A program made the translations under genes and the position numbers. DNA of 64,000 bases from Syngnathus acus (Eukaryota > Chordata > Actinopteri > Syngnathiformes > Syngnathidae), in NCBI RefSeq assembly GCF_901709675.1, contig NC_051092.1:14856991-14920990 (forward strand), in the 5' to 3' direction. The notes under the pieces are model-generated. The model did no database searches and had not been told where the DNA came from. It worked only from the letters and a program-made list of their open reading frames with translations. Positions 1-11,740 of this stretch are shown piece by piece (positions within the stretch are counted from its first letter, which is position 1; every line of letters starts with the position of its first letter).

Positions 1-1211
1 CCTTCAACACCATTGTGCCGCAGCGTCTCATCAGCAAACTTGACAAGCTGGGCCTCAGTACCTGCCTCTGCAACTGGCTACTGGACTTCCTCTGTCAGAG
101 GCCACAGGTGGTACGTGTTGGCGACAAGATCTCCGCCAGCATCACGCTGAGCACAGGGGCCCCCCAAGGCTGCGTGCTCAGTCCGCTGCTCTTCACCCTC
201 CTGACGCATGACTGCGCTGCCACCTGCAGCGGCAACCGCATAGTGAAGTTTGCTGACGACACGACTCTGGTGGGTCTCATCACCAAGGGAGACGAGACTC
301 AATACAGGCTGGAGGTTGACCTTCTGACCGCGTGGTGCAGGGACAACAACCTCCTGCTGAACATCGACAAGACCAAGGAGATTGTTGTTGACTTCCGGAA
401 GGGTCACGCCCAACACCTGCCGCTGACTATCGACGGTGCTGTGGTGGAGCGAGTGAGCAGCGCCAGGTTCCTGGGGGTGCACATCAGTGATGATCTCTCC
501 TGGTCCACCAACACCGCGTCGCTGGCGAAGAAGGCCCAGCGCCGCCTGTACTTCCTTCGGAAACTCAGGCGAGCGGGGGCTCCTCCGGCCGTCATGACTA
601 CTTTTTACCGCGGCACCATTGAGAGTGTCCTCTCCAGCTGTATTGCTGTCTGGGGTGGCAGCTGCACTGACCAAGACTTGAAGGCCCTGCAGCGCATAGT
701 GAAAACGGCTAGTAAGACTATTGGTGCTTCTCTCCCCTCCTTGAAGGACATTTACACCTCCCATCTCACCCGCAAGGCGACCAAGATTGTGAGTGATGTG
801 AGTCACCCCGCTCACTCTTTGTTTGAACTTCTGCCCTCTGGGAGGCGGTACAGGAGCCTGCGCTCCCGCACCACCAGACTCTCCAACAGCTTCGTACTCC
901 AGGCTGTTAGGATCCTGAACTCGCTCCCCCTTTCAGCGTAGCGTCCTGTTCTTGCTGTATGCACACTGGCTCGGTTTTGCCCCTCATATTTAATGGGTTA
1001 TTGGTCTGTTAGTTATTCATCGCTCATTTTATTTTATTTTATTTATTATTTATTATTTATGGTTTGTGCCTTCTTGTTTTTGTTTTGTGTCGCCTACTTG
1101 TATGTCTCGTCACCGTGGGATGGAGGAAACGGAATTTCGGTTTCTTTGTGTGTCTTGACATATGAAGGGATTGACAATAAAGCTGACTTTGACTTTGACT
1201 TTGACTTTGAT
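1..1211 (+). mobile_element. Rex1/Babar-like LINE, 3' part (copy A)
   Basis: The 3' end of a non-LTR retrotransposon that enters from the left edge of the window. It holds the second half of a reverse transcriptase ORF, an AT-rich 3' UTR and a terminal run of TGACTT hexamers following ACAATAAAG. Short tandem repeats at the 3' end are usual in the CR1/L2/Rex1 group. A second copy of the same family follows about 120 bp downstream (1330-3336), with near-identical coding and UTR sequence. Assignment to Rex1 rests on the FSSAFNT-type motif and overall resemblance, not on a search. Confidence 0.8.
3..941 (+). pseudogene. Reverse transcriptase C-terminal half, Rex1-like ORF2 (runs off the window)
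   Basis: The reading frame is already open at base 3 and runs to a stop at 939-941, giving about 312 residues. It starts at the FNTI motif after RT block A. It continues through the [13 protein letters not shown] block, the catalytic FADDT box (about residues 75-85), and the thumb and connector segment typical of Rex1/CR1 elements ([35 protein letters not shown]). No break is visible in the part seen. The 5' half with the endonuclease lies outside the window, so intactness cannot be judged; reverse transcription of the element RNA by target-primed synthesis is the family role. It is classed as a pseudogene because flanking copies are truncated, but that is only an inference. Confidence 0.75.
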
Positions 1212-1329
1212 ATCCTCACACAATTACGTTATCGGGGCGTGCGCTCGAACAGGACGATCGCGATAACATGACGTGCGCAACATGTGATGTGCGACGGTAA
1301 CGTGTCGCATCGATGGAGCGTCAATTGAC

Positions 1330-3336
1330 GCACCATGGCTGACAGGGGCTGTCCTCAGGCTGCTAAGGGCCAGGGACATAGCCTTCAGAGCGGGGGATGA
1401 GGCCGGCTTGAGAACAGCAAGGGCCGACCTGTCCCGGGGCATCAAGGAAGCGAAAAGGGCATTCTCCGGCAAGATTACCGTCCACTTCAAAGACAGGGAC
1501 GCACGGAGCCTATGGCAGGGCATTCAGACCATCACGGACTACAAGCCCGCGCCGCAGAGCTGTGAGGGCGACATCCGTCTGCTCAACGATCTGAACCGCT
1601 TCTTTGCTCGCTTCGACGCTCAGAACAGCACTTGCCCGCTGAAGACCCCTCCGCACGAGCAGCCCCTGTGCCTCTCTGCCGATAGCGTGAGGAAGGGCGC
1701 TTGCCGCTATCAACCCCCGTAAGGCGGCGGGCCCTGACAACATCCCGGGTCGAGCGCTGAAGGACTGCGCTGGGGAACTGATGGGTGTCTTCACGGACAT
1801 CTTTAACATTTCCCTGCAGCAGGCCATCGTCCCTTCATGTTTCAAGGCTGCCACCATCGTACCTGTGCCGAAGAAACCTGCTCCGTCCTGCTTCAATGCC
1901 TACCGCCCCGTGGCACTGACGCCCATCATCATGAAGTGCTTTGAGCGGCTTGTCATGGAGCACATCAGATCCATTCTCCCCCCCACCATAGACCCCTTCC
2001 AGTTTGCGTACCGAGCCAAACGGTCCTCTGAGGATGCCATCTGCTCTGCCCTCCACTCAGCCCTCACCCGCCTGGAGAGAAGGGACTCGTATGTGAGATT
2101 GCTGTTTGTGGACTTCAGTTCTGCCTTCAACACCATTGTACCACAACGACTCATCTGCAAACCCGACAAGTTGGGCCTCAGTACCTACCTCTGCAACTGG
2201 CTACTGGACTTCCTCTGTCAGAGGCCTCAGGTGGTACGTGTTGGCGACAAAATCTCCGCCAGCATCACGCTGAGCATGGGGGCCCCCCAAGGCTGCGTGC
2301 TCAGTCCGCTGCGCTTCACCCTGCTGACGCATGACTGCACTGCAACTTACGGTCGCAACCGCGTGCTGAAATATGCCGACGACACGACTCTGGTGGGTCT
2401 CATCACCGGGGGCGACGAGACTCAGTACAGGTCGGAGGTCGACCTTCTGGCCACGCGGTGCAGGGACAACAACCTCCTGCTGAACGTCAACAAGACCAAG
2501 GAGACCGTTGTTGACTTCCGGAAGGGTCACACCCAACACCTGCCGCTGACCATCGACGGTGCTGTGGTGGAGAGAGTGAGCAGCACCAGATTCCTGGGGG
2601 TGCACATCAGTGAGGACCTCTCCTGGTCCACCAACACCGCATCACTGGCGAAGAAAGCTCAGCGCCGCCTGTACTTCCTGCGGAAACTCAGGCGAGCAAG
2701 TGCTCCTCCGGCCGTCATGACTACATTCTACCGTGGCACCATTGAGAGCGTCCTCTCCAGTTGTATCGCTGTTTGGGGTGGTAGCTGCACTGAATACAAC
2801 TTGAAGGCCCTGCAGCGCATAGTGAACATGGCTGGTAAGATTATTGGTGCTTCACTCCCCTCCCTGAAGGACATTTACACCTCCCATCTCACCCGCAAGG
2901 AGACCACGATTGTGAGTGATGTGAGTCACCCCGCTCACTCTTTGTTTGATCTTCTGCCCTCTGGGAAGAGGTACAGGAGCCTGCGCTCCCGCACCACCAG
3001 ACTCACTAACAGCTTCATACTCCAGGCTGTTAGGATCCTGAACTCTCTCCCCCCTTCTGCGTAGCGTCCTGTAATTCTGCGCTATATTCTGACTGTCTGC
3101 TGTATGCACACTTGCTCCATTTTTGCTCCTCTTATTTATTATGTTATTTGTTTATTTATTATTTATTCATCACTTATTTATTCATTGTTTGTGCCTTCTT
3201 GTTTTTACTTTTTGTGTTGTTTACTTGTATGTAAATTGTGTACTATGTCTTGTCACCGTGGGATAGTAGGAACGTAATTTCGATCTCTGTGTGTCTTGAC
3301 ATGTGATTGACAATAAAGCAGACTTTGACTTTGAGA
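1330..3336 (+). mobile_element. Rex1/Babar-like LINE, 5'-truncated (copy B)
   Basis: A second copy of the family at 1-1211 in the same orientation, truncated within ORF2 so that the endonuclease is missing. The 3' UTR matches copy A, with the same CGTGGGAT and GACAATAAAGC motifs and a shorter TGACTT tail ending near 3334. The left boundary is approximate: recognisable ORF2 sequence starts near 1330-1400, and I could not find a clear target-site duplication. Confidence 0.75.
1408..3064 (+). pseudogene. Rex1-like ORF2 fragment with one frameshift
   Basis: Codes for the linker before the RT and the whole RT domain of a Rex1-like LINE. The first part (1408 to about 1695) reads in one frame through the segment with LWQGIQTITDY and FFARFD. 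Near 1695 the frame shifts, and RT sequence continues in another frame up to a stop at 3062-3064 ([42 protein letters not shown], the PQGCVLSPL block, and a YADDT catalytic box). The endonuclease is missing by 5' truncation, so the copy cannot encode a complete protein. Over the shared part it is very close to copy A. It is a dead copy from a recently active family. Confidence 0.8.
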
Positions 3337-3842
3337 GGTAGATCAAAACAGCCGCTGTTCTAGTGTTAAGAACACCAGTGAGATGCAGTTATTGCATACT
3401 ACATATAGTAGTATGGTATAGTTTGCTCCTAGTCTTGCCTGCAATTTTTAGTGTTTTCTTGAGAGCTTTCTGGCCATTTGTCGAATGCAAGTGTACCACC
3501 ATTGTACAGGTTAGTTAGAAAACCAATTTTGTTTTTTCTGTGGACTATATGTTTTTTGGAGCATGTGCTCTGGTATGCTAGCACGCCTGCTAGCACTAGC
3601 CAGCTTTGCTAGCCTTGCTACCTGTTAGCCGTGCTAGCTACCATCAGCCTACACAGCAGCCCACCTACCATCTGGCTACTGCAGCCTACAGTGGCTACCA
3701 CCAGACTGCAGAGGCCCAGCTACCACCAGGCTACTGCAGCCTGCAGCCTATAGCTACCACCAGGCTACTGCAGCCTGCAGTAGCTACTACTAGACTGCAG
3801 AAGACCAGCTACCACCAAGGAGTGTCCTCAAATCTCTCCAAC

Positions 3843-5447
3843 ATGTCTCCAACGCCATCAAAACCGGTAAACTGCACAGAGTGTAAGCGACTGAATCAGA
3901 GGATATTCCAGCTTGAAATGCAACTTGGAATACAGATTGAAACACTACATCAGATATGTGAAAATGACAAATTCACGGACTCGGTAGCAGCTGTGGAGCA
4001 GCTCATTGACGCTTATCATGTAGCCAAAGTAGCACCAAATGCTAACGGACAGACACAGATTGTTATAGACGGGGCTATCAACGTGGAGGCTCCCGCTACA
4101 GATCTGACCGACACACTTCCCTGGATATGTCCTAACACTACTGAACTAGTGGTGGAAACTCCCAGGATGCTCTCTGATGTTGTCCGTAACCCTGGATTAG
4201 CTGCAGAAGCTCCGACGACAACCGCTTACTGGCATCGCAATGGAGCCAGGCCAAAAACATCAACACCAGCTGTCAGCCCGAGAGGCAAACCGGGCAAGAG
4301 ATTAGATATGAAAGCATCAACACTCACTCCTACACCTGATCTTCCACTACATAACAGGTATGAACTATTGGCAAGGGATGAAATGTTGGATAATAACTGT
4401 AATGAAGCCGCAGATACTAATCACACTGCTAGCGCTAAGGCTAATCACAACCCCAGGAACAGTCCCCAAGCCATGGACAGGCCGAGGGCCAGAAGAAACT
4501 TTGCTAACTCCAGAACTGAACCACACACTCTCTTGATTGGAGACTCAGTAACTAAATTTGTTAAAATGCCAAAGACTGAAAACATTAGCATGGATAACAC
4601 GACTGTATCTGAAATTGCAGAACTGATTCCAGTTATCTTAAATACATGCCCAAGAAATATGAGAATCATTATCCACACTGGGTCTTTTGACATTCTACAT
4701 AAGAAAACTGGGTCTGAGATTCTGAAAAAAGACTTGACCCTGTTGCTAAACATACTGGATGACCATCAGTCACAGTGTGTGTACATCTCTGGCCCCATTC
4801 CAACCTTAAACAAAGGAACGGAATCTTTCAGTAGACTTCTTGGCCTAAATACATGGCTGACATCGGAGTGCTTCAAACATGGAATACAGTTTATTGATAA
4901 TTTCAATATCTTTTGGAATTGTAAAGACCGATTCCAGCCGGATGGGATACATCCAAACATCTACGGATCCAGGCTACTCAGTGCCAACATTTGTTACGCC
5001 GTTGGGACACCATATCAAAGACATGGTGTCCTATCAAAGATAAGAGAAGACAGCTGGCAACGCACAAAGGATAGCCCACCGAAGACGTCAGCACGCAATC
5101 ACCCCCCCTCCCTCCTCCCAGGATCCATCTCCCCCCCTCCCCCCTCACAGGATTCCTTTCCCCCCCTCCCATGTGGACCATCAAGGACAGCACACACTCC
5201 CCCTCCTGCACACCCCCCTCCATCACATCCCACCTCACCAGACCCACTGTTCCAGATCACCCAAGGCAATCGAAGGATGTCTCTGTGCCTATCGAGGACC
5301 CAACGATCCCCCTGCCCACCTTCCCCTCAATCACAAATCCCCCCCACACCACAATCACAAATTAAGGAACTGGTTAAAGCTGCCAGTCAAGCTGATGGAC
5401 TACTAAACAGCAGCAATAACAGACGCTCAGGTATAAGACAAAGATGA
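3843..5447 (+). CDS. L2-like LINE ORF1 protein with SGNH esterase domain
   Basis: ORF1 proteins of CR1/L2-type LINEs bind element RNA, and many carry an SGNH esterase domain. I chose the ATG at 3843 because it precedes the Cys pair CTEC and a coiled-coil-like helix (about residues 9-45); the open frame extends upstream to 3606 without an ATG. The total is 534 residues. The esterase lies at about residues 225-390. Block I is GDS with D234 and S235; the C-terminal block is DGIHP with D367 and H370. The block III motif is expected as G-x-N-D but reads GSFD here, so the oxyanion-hole Asn is Phe282. A Pro/Ser-rich tail with runs of CCCCCC follows. The frame ends in a single TGA at 5445-5447, after which the same frame stays open into ORF2. 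Confidence 0.8.
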   Translation: MSPTPSKPVNCTECKRLNQRIFQLEMQLGIQIETLHQICENDKFTDSVAAVEQLIDAYHVAKVAPNANGQTQIVIDGAINVEAPATDLTDTLPWICPNTTELVVETPRMLSDVVRNPGLAAEAPTTTAYWHRNGARPKTSTPAVSPRGKPGKRLDMKASTLTPTPDLPLHNRYELLARDEMLDNNCNEAADTNHTASAKANHNPRNSPQAMDRPRARRNFANSRTEPHTLLIGDSVTKFVKMPKTENISMDNTTVSEIAELIPVILNTCPRNMRIIIHTGSFDILHKKTGSEILKKDLTLLLNILDDHQSQCVYISGPIPTLNKGTESFSRLLGLNTWLTSECFKHGIQFIDNFNIFWNCKDRFQPDGIHPNIYGSRLLSANICYAVGTPYQRHGVLSKIREDSWQRTKDSPPKTSARNHPPSLLPGSISPPPPSQDSFPPLPCGPSRTAHTPPPAHPPPSHPTSPDPLFQITQGNRRMSLCLSRTQRSPCPPSPQSQIPPTPQSQIKELVKAASQADGLLNSSNNRRSGIRQR

Positions 5448-8405
5448 GACAGACCCCATGCCACCTCTTTAAACATACCGGTAATATTAAACAGCCGGTG
5501 GTATGGTCAAACACATCGTAGTAACCATAGACCATCTGGTACTCGTCTCAGTAACCTTACATGTCTTAATGTCCAGCCAAAACCAGTCCCTGTTATTGAA
5601 ACACAACAACTGAAATTAGCTCTTTTGAATGTTAGATCTTTGGTTAACAAATCTTTTTTGGTAAATGATCTGATCATTGAAAGGAATCTGCACTGTATAT
5701 GTTTGGTTGAGACCTGGCTAAACAATAACAATGGTGTAGCAACACTGATGGAAGCTTGTCCTCCAAACTACAAGTTCCATCAGTCTGTCAGACATGAAAA
5801 AAGGGGCGGGGGAATAGCAGCTATTTTCTCTACACAGTTTGTGGGTAATAACATCGACCTTGGTGAATTCTCATCATTTGAATATCTTGCTCTTGAACTT
5901 AAAACAAAATTACCAGTACTCATTATCACATTATATCGGCCACCAAAATACTCATCATTATTTCTACAGGAATTCTCAGAGCTGATTTCACTTGGAATCA
6001 CTAACTATGACAGATTAATTCTGAATGGAGACCTAAATATTCATATTAATAAAAAGAACGACTCCAAAGCTATAGAACTGGTAAACCTACTAAACAGTTT
6101 TAATCTTACCCAACACATTAATGAAGCCACTCACCAGCATGGTAACACTTTGGACTTAGTAATAACAACAGGAATAGACATTGATAATATCTCTGTATGT
6201 GAATTGCCTATCTCTGACCATCACTGTGTATCTTATAATGTAAAGCTAACCTTAACACAGACTAAAAGGGAAATTTTAGTTCAAAAGCGATTCCTAGATG
6301 AGCAGGCTGAAGCAGAGTTTTCTGATATTATGAGGTCATTTGAGCCATACAACTATGACTCCTCTCTAAATGACATAGTTGAACATTTCAATGGTATCTT
6401 GTTGTCTGCTCTGAATACTGTTGCACCGCTAAAGGTCAAAAGGAAAAGTACTGACAGAATCTCCCCATGGTTAAACAATAGCAATGTCAGGCAAACCAAG
6501 AGAGTCTGTCGGGCAGCTGAAAGAAAATGGAGGAAAACTAGACTCACAGTTCATCGTGATATATACAGAGACGCCATGACTGCTTATAATAAAATAATAT
6601 GTCTGGCAAGAAAGGATTACTTTTCTAAGATTATTTCAGAGAACACTGGAAACTCTAGAATATTATTCTCCACTATTGATCAACTACTCAACATTGCCCC
6701 CACACCCCCACAGTTCTCTGCATCAAAATGTGAAGAACTCGCATTATTCTTCACTAGTAAAATAACTTCAATTAGAGCCAGTATTGTTGCCGATATAAAC
6801 ATAGATGATCTCAGTAAATCCTATAAGAATTGTGTAACCATGGGAACATTCACCTGTATTACATTGAATGAGCTTTGCAAGACTGTCACTGAGTGTAACT
6901 CCTCCACTTCAAGTATTGACCCTGTACCGACAGCATTCTTTAAGCGGGTATTCAACAGTGTTTCAAGTCATGTCCTAAACATTATAAACACATCCCTTCA
7001 AACAGGCATCTTCCCAGATGCCTTTAAAACAGCTGTGGTAAAACCTTTATTAAAGAAGCCCAACCTAGATGGAAATGTACTGACCAGCTATAGGCCGATA
7101 TCCAACCTTCCTTTCATTAGTAAGATACTTGAAAAGATAGTTTCAGTGCAAATAAACTCGTTTCTGAAAGAAAACAATATCCTGGAGGAATTTCAGTCAG
7201 GCTTTAGAACATACCACAGCTCTGAAACTGCTCTTACTAAAATAATCAGCGACCTCAGATTAAACTCTGATGAAAACAAGGTGTCGATTCTTATCCTCTT
7301 AGACCTAAGTGCAGCGTTTGATACCATTGAGCATGATATCCTAATCAATCGTCTTGAAAGGTTAGTCGGTCTTTCGGACTGTGTGTTAAACTGGTTCAGA
7401 ACATATATCAAAGGGAGAAAGTTCTATGTCAGTTTAGGAGAGCATGTGTCCAACACACATGACAGTCGCTATGGGGTTGCACAAGGCAGCTGCCTTGGTC
7501 CACTATTATTCTTACTTTACATGCTGCCGCTTGGCGACGTCATCAGAAAGCACAATGTATATTTCCATAGTTATGCGGATGACACACAATTGTACATATC
7601 TGCAGAACCCAATGATGCTACACCTATAAACTCCATCACCAACTGTCTTCTGGCTATAAATAAATGGATGAGCAACAATTTCTTAAAGTTAAACGAGGAT
7701 AAAACTGAAATCTTGCTAATCGGCCCTAAAACTAAAAGAGAAATGCTGTTTAATAATTTGGGGAAATTAACTCCCTGGATTAAATCCGAGATTACAAGTC
7801 TTGGTGTTATCTTAGATTCAGATCTAAGCTTCAGGTCCCACATTAACAAGGTTACCAAAACATCATTTTTCCACCTTAGAAATATAGCCAAAGTAAGAGC
7901 GTTCATAAATCAAAATGATGCTGAGAAACTGATTCATGCCTTTATTTCAAGCCGGCTTGACTACTGTAATGCACTCTTTACTGGTCTCCCGAAAAAAACC
8001 ACTGATAGACTTCAGCTCATCCAAAACGCTGCAGCTCGCCTATTAACCAGGACCAAGAAGAGAGAGCACATTAGACCAGTTCTAGCTGCTCTGCACTGGC
8101 TTCCTGTAACATTTAGAATTGATTTTAAAATCCTTCTCCTTCTATACAAAGCCCTCAATGGGCAGGGACCAAGCTACATTGCAAACTCTCTTGTTAGCTA
8201 GATACCTCCAAGAACCCTGCGATCATCTGCTGCTGGTTTATTGGAGGCTCCCAGCAACAGCAGAAAGAAGATCGGTGATGCAGCCTTTGTTAATTACGCC
8301 CCCAAACTATGGAACACACTGCCAATAGGTATCAGGGAGGCCAGGTCGCTAGATATTTTCAAAACAAAACTTAAAACTCATTTCTTTACCCGAGCATTTA
8401 ACTAA
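5448..8405 (+). pseudogene. L2-like LINE ORF2: endonuclease and reverse transcriptase, one internal stop
   Basis: Read in the same frame as ORF1 directly after its TGA. No stop and no ATG occurs before the endonuclease core, which opens with NVRSLVNKS near 5628. The apurinic-type endonuclease shows the ETWL, GDLNIH and SDHHC motifs. The RT shows YRPISNLPFISKILEK, LDLSAAFDT, GVAQGSCLGPLLF and the catalytic YADDTQLY. An in-frame TAG at 8199-8201 removes about 67 codons, including the conserved PKLWNTLP segment; the natural end is the TAA at 8403-8405. The first in-frame ATG in ORF2 (about 5748) already lies inside the endonuclease. ORF2 of this copy therefore seems to lack its own start codon, and fusion to ORF1 by UGA readthrough is one explanation. 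Confidence 0.8.
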
Positions 8406-8663
8406 TTACGTTTTATAAATTTCATTTTAAGCCTAATTTTATCTTTATCTTTATTTTATTTTTTACCTTTTCTTAAAGATATATTCTTTATTTTATTAAA
8501 GCGTGCTCCTATTTTAAACTCACTTTATTAATTGTGTATGCATACATTAATGTTTTGTTTTTATGTATTCATGTTTTTCTTTCATTGTTGTAAAGCGCTT
8601 TGAGCTGCATTTCTTGTATGAAAGGTGCTATACAAATAAAGTTTATTATTATTATTATTATTA

Positions 8664-9171
8664 CATAAGGAAAATATACATACTATCGCCCATTTCAGTG
8701 CCCCTTGGCGATCGGACATAAAGTGTTCTCTATTAATCGCCCACCCCCGTTGGACATAAACCTTCTCTAATGATCGCCCTGGGCGATAATTAGAATAATT
8801 ACGGTATAATTATTAGGAGGATTATCGTGTACTAACCTCACTAAAGTCAAGGCAGAGAGTAATTCAATCAAAATATTATTCAACTGTTTACTTTGCAGTG
8901 TCATTCACACTTTGCACACACGAAAAAAAATTGAAAACTCAAAGTAAGTAGTTGTCTGAGGACATCAGTGCTATAATCCGCAAACACATGGATTAAAGGA
9001 TTTAATTATTTTGCCTGAAAGCTTTTTCAGGCCAAATTGTGTTCCCCGGTTCGTTTAAGTACTATGAAACACATTGACAGCAGTTTCTTTTTTGTCACAC
9101 AGTTATTCTCAAATGTTTTCATGTAAGAAGGAGTGTAGACTGTGTACATGCCCTTAGCCCAATAGACCTAC
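8664..9171. other. Unassigned intergenic stretch
   Basis: AT-rich sequence without a convincing ORF. Near 8690-8790 a motif with GGCGATCGGACATAAA recurs in degenerate form, and a 15-bp palindrome (ATCGCCC-T-GGGCGAT) lies at about 8773-8788. I recognise nothing else. Confidence 0.4.
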
Positions 9172-9640
9172 CGTATTTTCTGGACTATAAACCGCTACTT
9201 TTTGCACAAGCTTTGAACACTGTGGCTTTTAGTCCGTTGCGGCGTCTCTATGGATTTTTCGTGATTTTTGTGATGTCTCGTTAGCAAAAAGGTTGTGGAC
9301 TGCTGTTGTGCGGCACCGCTTTGCTGGGCGGAGGGACATGTGACCAGACACACGGTCACTGGGGAGAAGAGTGGTGTGTTGATCATGTCCATCCGCCAGG
9401 CAAATAGTGTCGCACAATTGACACGAACAAGAGACAGAACGAGATCAAGATGGACATTTCTAGAGAAAGGAAGCTTTTATACACAAACCTTCATTATAGG
9501 GGACAAAATAAATGCATATGATGCCACTCTTAAGTTAAAGGCAGTCGATTTGGCTCTTAACGAAGGAAAAAGAGGTGCTGCGTCTACTGTTGAGGTTTCT
9601 TCTGGCCACCAGCGGGCACTGGGCTATTGTTGATGTGCTT
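9172..9640 (+). mobile_element. Pogo/Tigger-like DNA transposon remnant
   Basis: Begins with TACCGTATTTTCTGGACTATAA, a degenerate relative of the terminal repeat at 45348. At about 9440-9590 a short open segment reads FIIGDKINAYDATLKLKAV and continues with ALNEGKRGAA. This resembles the N-terminal helix-turn-helix start of CENP-B/Brinker-type pogo transposases. The rest of the transposase and the right terminal repeat are not recognisable, so it is a fragment. Confidence 0.5.
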
Positions 9641-9994
9641 CTTGTTGAGTCACCCTTTTCATTATTTTTTTTCCGGGTCATGTCTTCTCCGGAGTTTTAG
9701 GTGTAGTATCGCATTGCCAACTTTACCCCCCCTGTAAGTGGTCCCATTTGATTTATTATTAGTTGTGTGCTGCTAGTGTTCCCTGAACATTAAGTTTATT
9801 ATGGTCGTCGCTGAGATTTATGCATGTTTGTAGAGCTCCGTCATCTCTGTCAATTCTGACCCACTCTGATTTACCTCTGATTGACTAACACCAAGGCCTT
9901 GGCTAGCTTAATTGGTTGCGAGTAGCATCAGTTTAATACCTGATGATTTAATTGGATAGCCTCAGAGACCACAACAAACACACGTATAGCCTTT

Positions 9995-10662
9995 TTAAAA
10001 TTACCCATGCGATGGGAACTAATGCACCCCCATACCATCACAGATGCTGACTTTTGAACTTTGCGTTGATAACAGTCCGGCTGGTCCGCTTCCTCTTTGG
10101 TCCGGAGGACACCACGTCCAGTGTTTCCAAAAACAATTTGAAAAGTGGACTCATCAGACCACAAAACACTTTTCCATTGTGCATCAGTCCATTTTACATG
10201 AGCTTGGGCCCAGAGAACCCGGCAGCGTTTCTGGATGTTATTCATATACGGCTTTTGCTTTGCAAGGTAGAGTTTTAACCCGCACTTACTGACGTAGTGA
10301 CGAACTGTATTTACTGACAGTGGTTTTCTGAAGTTTTCCTGAGCACATTTGGTGATATCCTTTACACACTCATGTCGGTTTTTAAAGCAGTGCCGTCTGA
10401 GGGATCGAAGGTCACGGTCATTCAGTCTTGGTTTCCGGCCGTGGCGCTTACGTGCAGTGATTTCACCAGATTCTCCGAACCTTTCGATGATATTATGGAC
10501 CGGAGATGTTGAAATCCCTAAATTCGTTGCAATTTTGCTTTGAGAAATGTTGTTCTTAAACTGTTCAACTATTTTCTCACGCAAAGTGGTGAACTTCGCC
10601 CCATCCTTGCTTGTGAATGAGTGAGCATGTTTGGGGAGGTTCCTTTTATACTCAATCATGGT
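9995..10662 (-). pseudogene. Tc1-like transposase, C-terminally truncated
   Basis: Reads on the minus strand from an ATG near 10660. It has the bipartite paired-like helix-turn-helix DNA-binding domain of Tc1 transposases (REKIVEQFKNNISQSKIA, HNIIERF), a basic GRKPRLN hook, a second helix domain (VNTVRHYVSKCGL), and the first catalytic Asp in WSDES. It follows the family through VMVWGCISSHRMG and then loses similarity, so the second Asp (QQDNA-type block) and the final Glu are missing. Terminal inverted repeats were not found. Tc1 transposases cut and paste their element at TA sites; this copy is inactive. A SINE lies just upstream of its 5' end. Confidence 0.8.
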
Positions 10663-10714
10663 ACCCACCTGTTCCCAATTATCCTGATCACATGTGGAAT
10701 GTTCCAAATAGGTG

Positions 10715-11012
10715 TTTGATAAGCTCAGTGCCCTAGTGGTAGAGTGTCCGCCCTGAGACTGGAAGGTTGTGGGTTCAAACCCTGGCCGGGTCATACCAAA
10801 GACTATAAAAATGGGACCAGTTGCCTCCCTGCTTGGCACTCAGCATTAAGGGTTGGAATTGGGGGGTTAGATCACCAAATGATTCCCGAGCGCGGCACCG
10901 CTGCTGCTCACTGCTCCCCTCTCCCCCAGGGGATGGATCAAAATCACATGGGGATGGGTTAAATGCAGAGGACAAATTTCACCACAGCGCAAGTCGCTGG
11001 CCACACATCTTC
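10715..11012 (+). mobile_element. tRNA-derived SINE, family A
   Basis: Starts with a tRNA-like head: A-box-like CTAGTGGTAGAGTGTCC and B-box GGTTCAAACCC near 10770. A body follows that is also present at 14475, 33712, 43349 and 47754 (AAAGACTATAAAAATGGGACC, GATCACCAAATGATTCCCGAGCGC, GGGGATGGATCAAAATCACA). Such SINEs are transcribed by RNA polymerase III and mobilised by LINE enzymes. The 3' end in this copy is divergent. Confidence 0.8.
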
Positions 11013-11019
11013 CCCGATT

Positions 11020-11738
11020 TACTTTAATATTCAAACTCCATTCTCTCATTGTCACATAACTAGATTCCTTGTCACGTGAGATATATACAACAGGTGAAGT
11101 GTTGCATACAACAGTGACATTTGCCATTTATCCTGTGTATGTTACATTGATTTTTAACACCGGCATTTAAAAAAAAAAAAAAAAAAAGGCGCGTCGCCAA
11201 CTTGGTAAGTATATGGTAAGTATGGTAAGTATACATACACGCAAAGTCGCCTGTCTACCGACATATGTGAAACGCAAGTGCCTGGCAAGCCTCCTTCTCA
11301 ATGTGTGCACTGTGCAAGGGGAGATGGCTTGAAGCGTAGAAGAGCTCGCTGTCTCCCATCCGCTCCTTTTTGAAATGCATGATGCAGAAATTGACAGTAA
11401 AAATTAAAATGTATTGTTAAATGTATTGTTATATCAACAATGGATGACATCAAATGCAGTCAAATAGATCACCAATGTGGCATGCAATGTAAAAGCTTAT
11501 ACAGTGAATGCATGTGTACGTACATGCATTGACACTGTACTCATTTAAACATTCAAATGGGCCAAGACCGTGTCCAGACTGCATAAGAGGTTGCACAACA
11601 ATATGCGCCAAAGAGGCCTTTTTTAAGAACAATAACACTTTTTTGTTACACTGCTATTAGCTTTCTTTGATAACATTTTGAGAAGACTGAACAAAGTGCC
11701 AAAGCTATACTGTAGAAGCAGAGAGGGAATGTTCACTC
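11020..11738. other. Unassigned sequence downstream of the MHC exon
   Basis: Non-coding by inspection. It has a poly(A) run at about 11168-11187 and short GGTAAGTAT repeats near 11202-11232. I looked on the minus strand for class I alpha-2 and alpha-3 motifs, such as the Cys-containing strands, and saw none. Confidence 0.5.
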
Positions 11739-11740
11739 AC

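Larger units (their letters stand above)
3600..8663 (+). mobile_element. L2-like LINE, nearly full length (copy 1)
   Basis: Contains ORF1 with a zinc-ligand/coiled-coil start and an SGNH esterase, ORF2 with endonuclease and RT, and a 3' UTR ending in the L2-type terminus (GCGCTTTGAG, then GCTATACAAATAAAG) and an ATT trinucleotide tail at about 8641-8663. The 5' boundary is uncertain: GCTAGC- and CTACCA-rich sequence from about 3560 to 3830 may be 5' UTR. One stop codon inside ORF2 and one changed residue in the esterase suggest an older insertion than the L2-like copy at 25414-30128. Confidence 0.85.

Noticed and set aside
10755-10785. tRNA gene from A-box and B-box
   Set aside because: The boxes are SINE heads repeated in several copies, with no full cloverleaf or acceptor stem.
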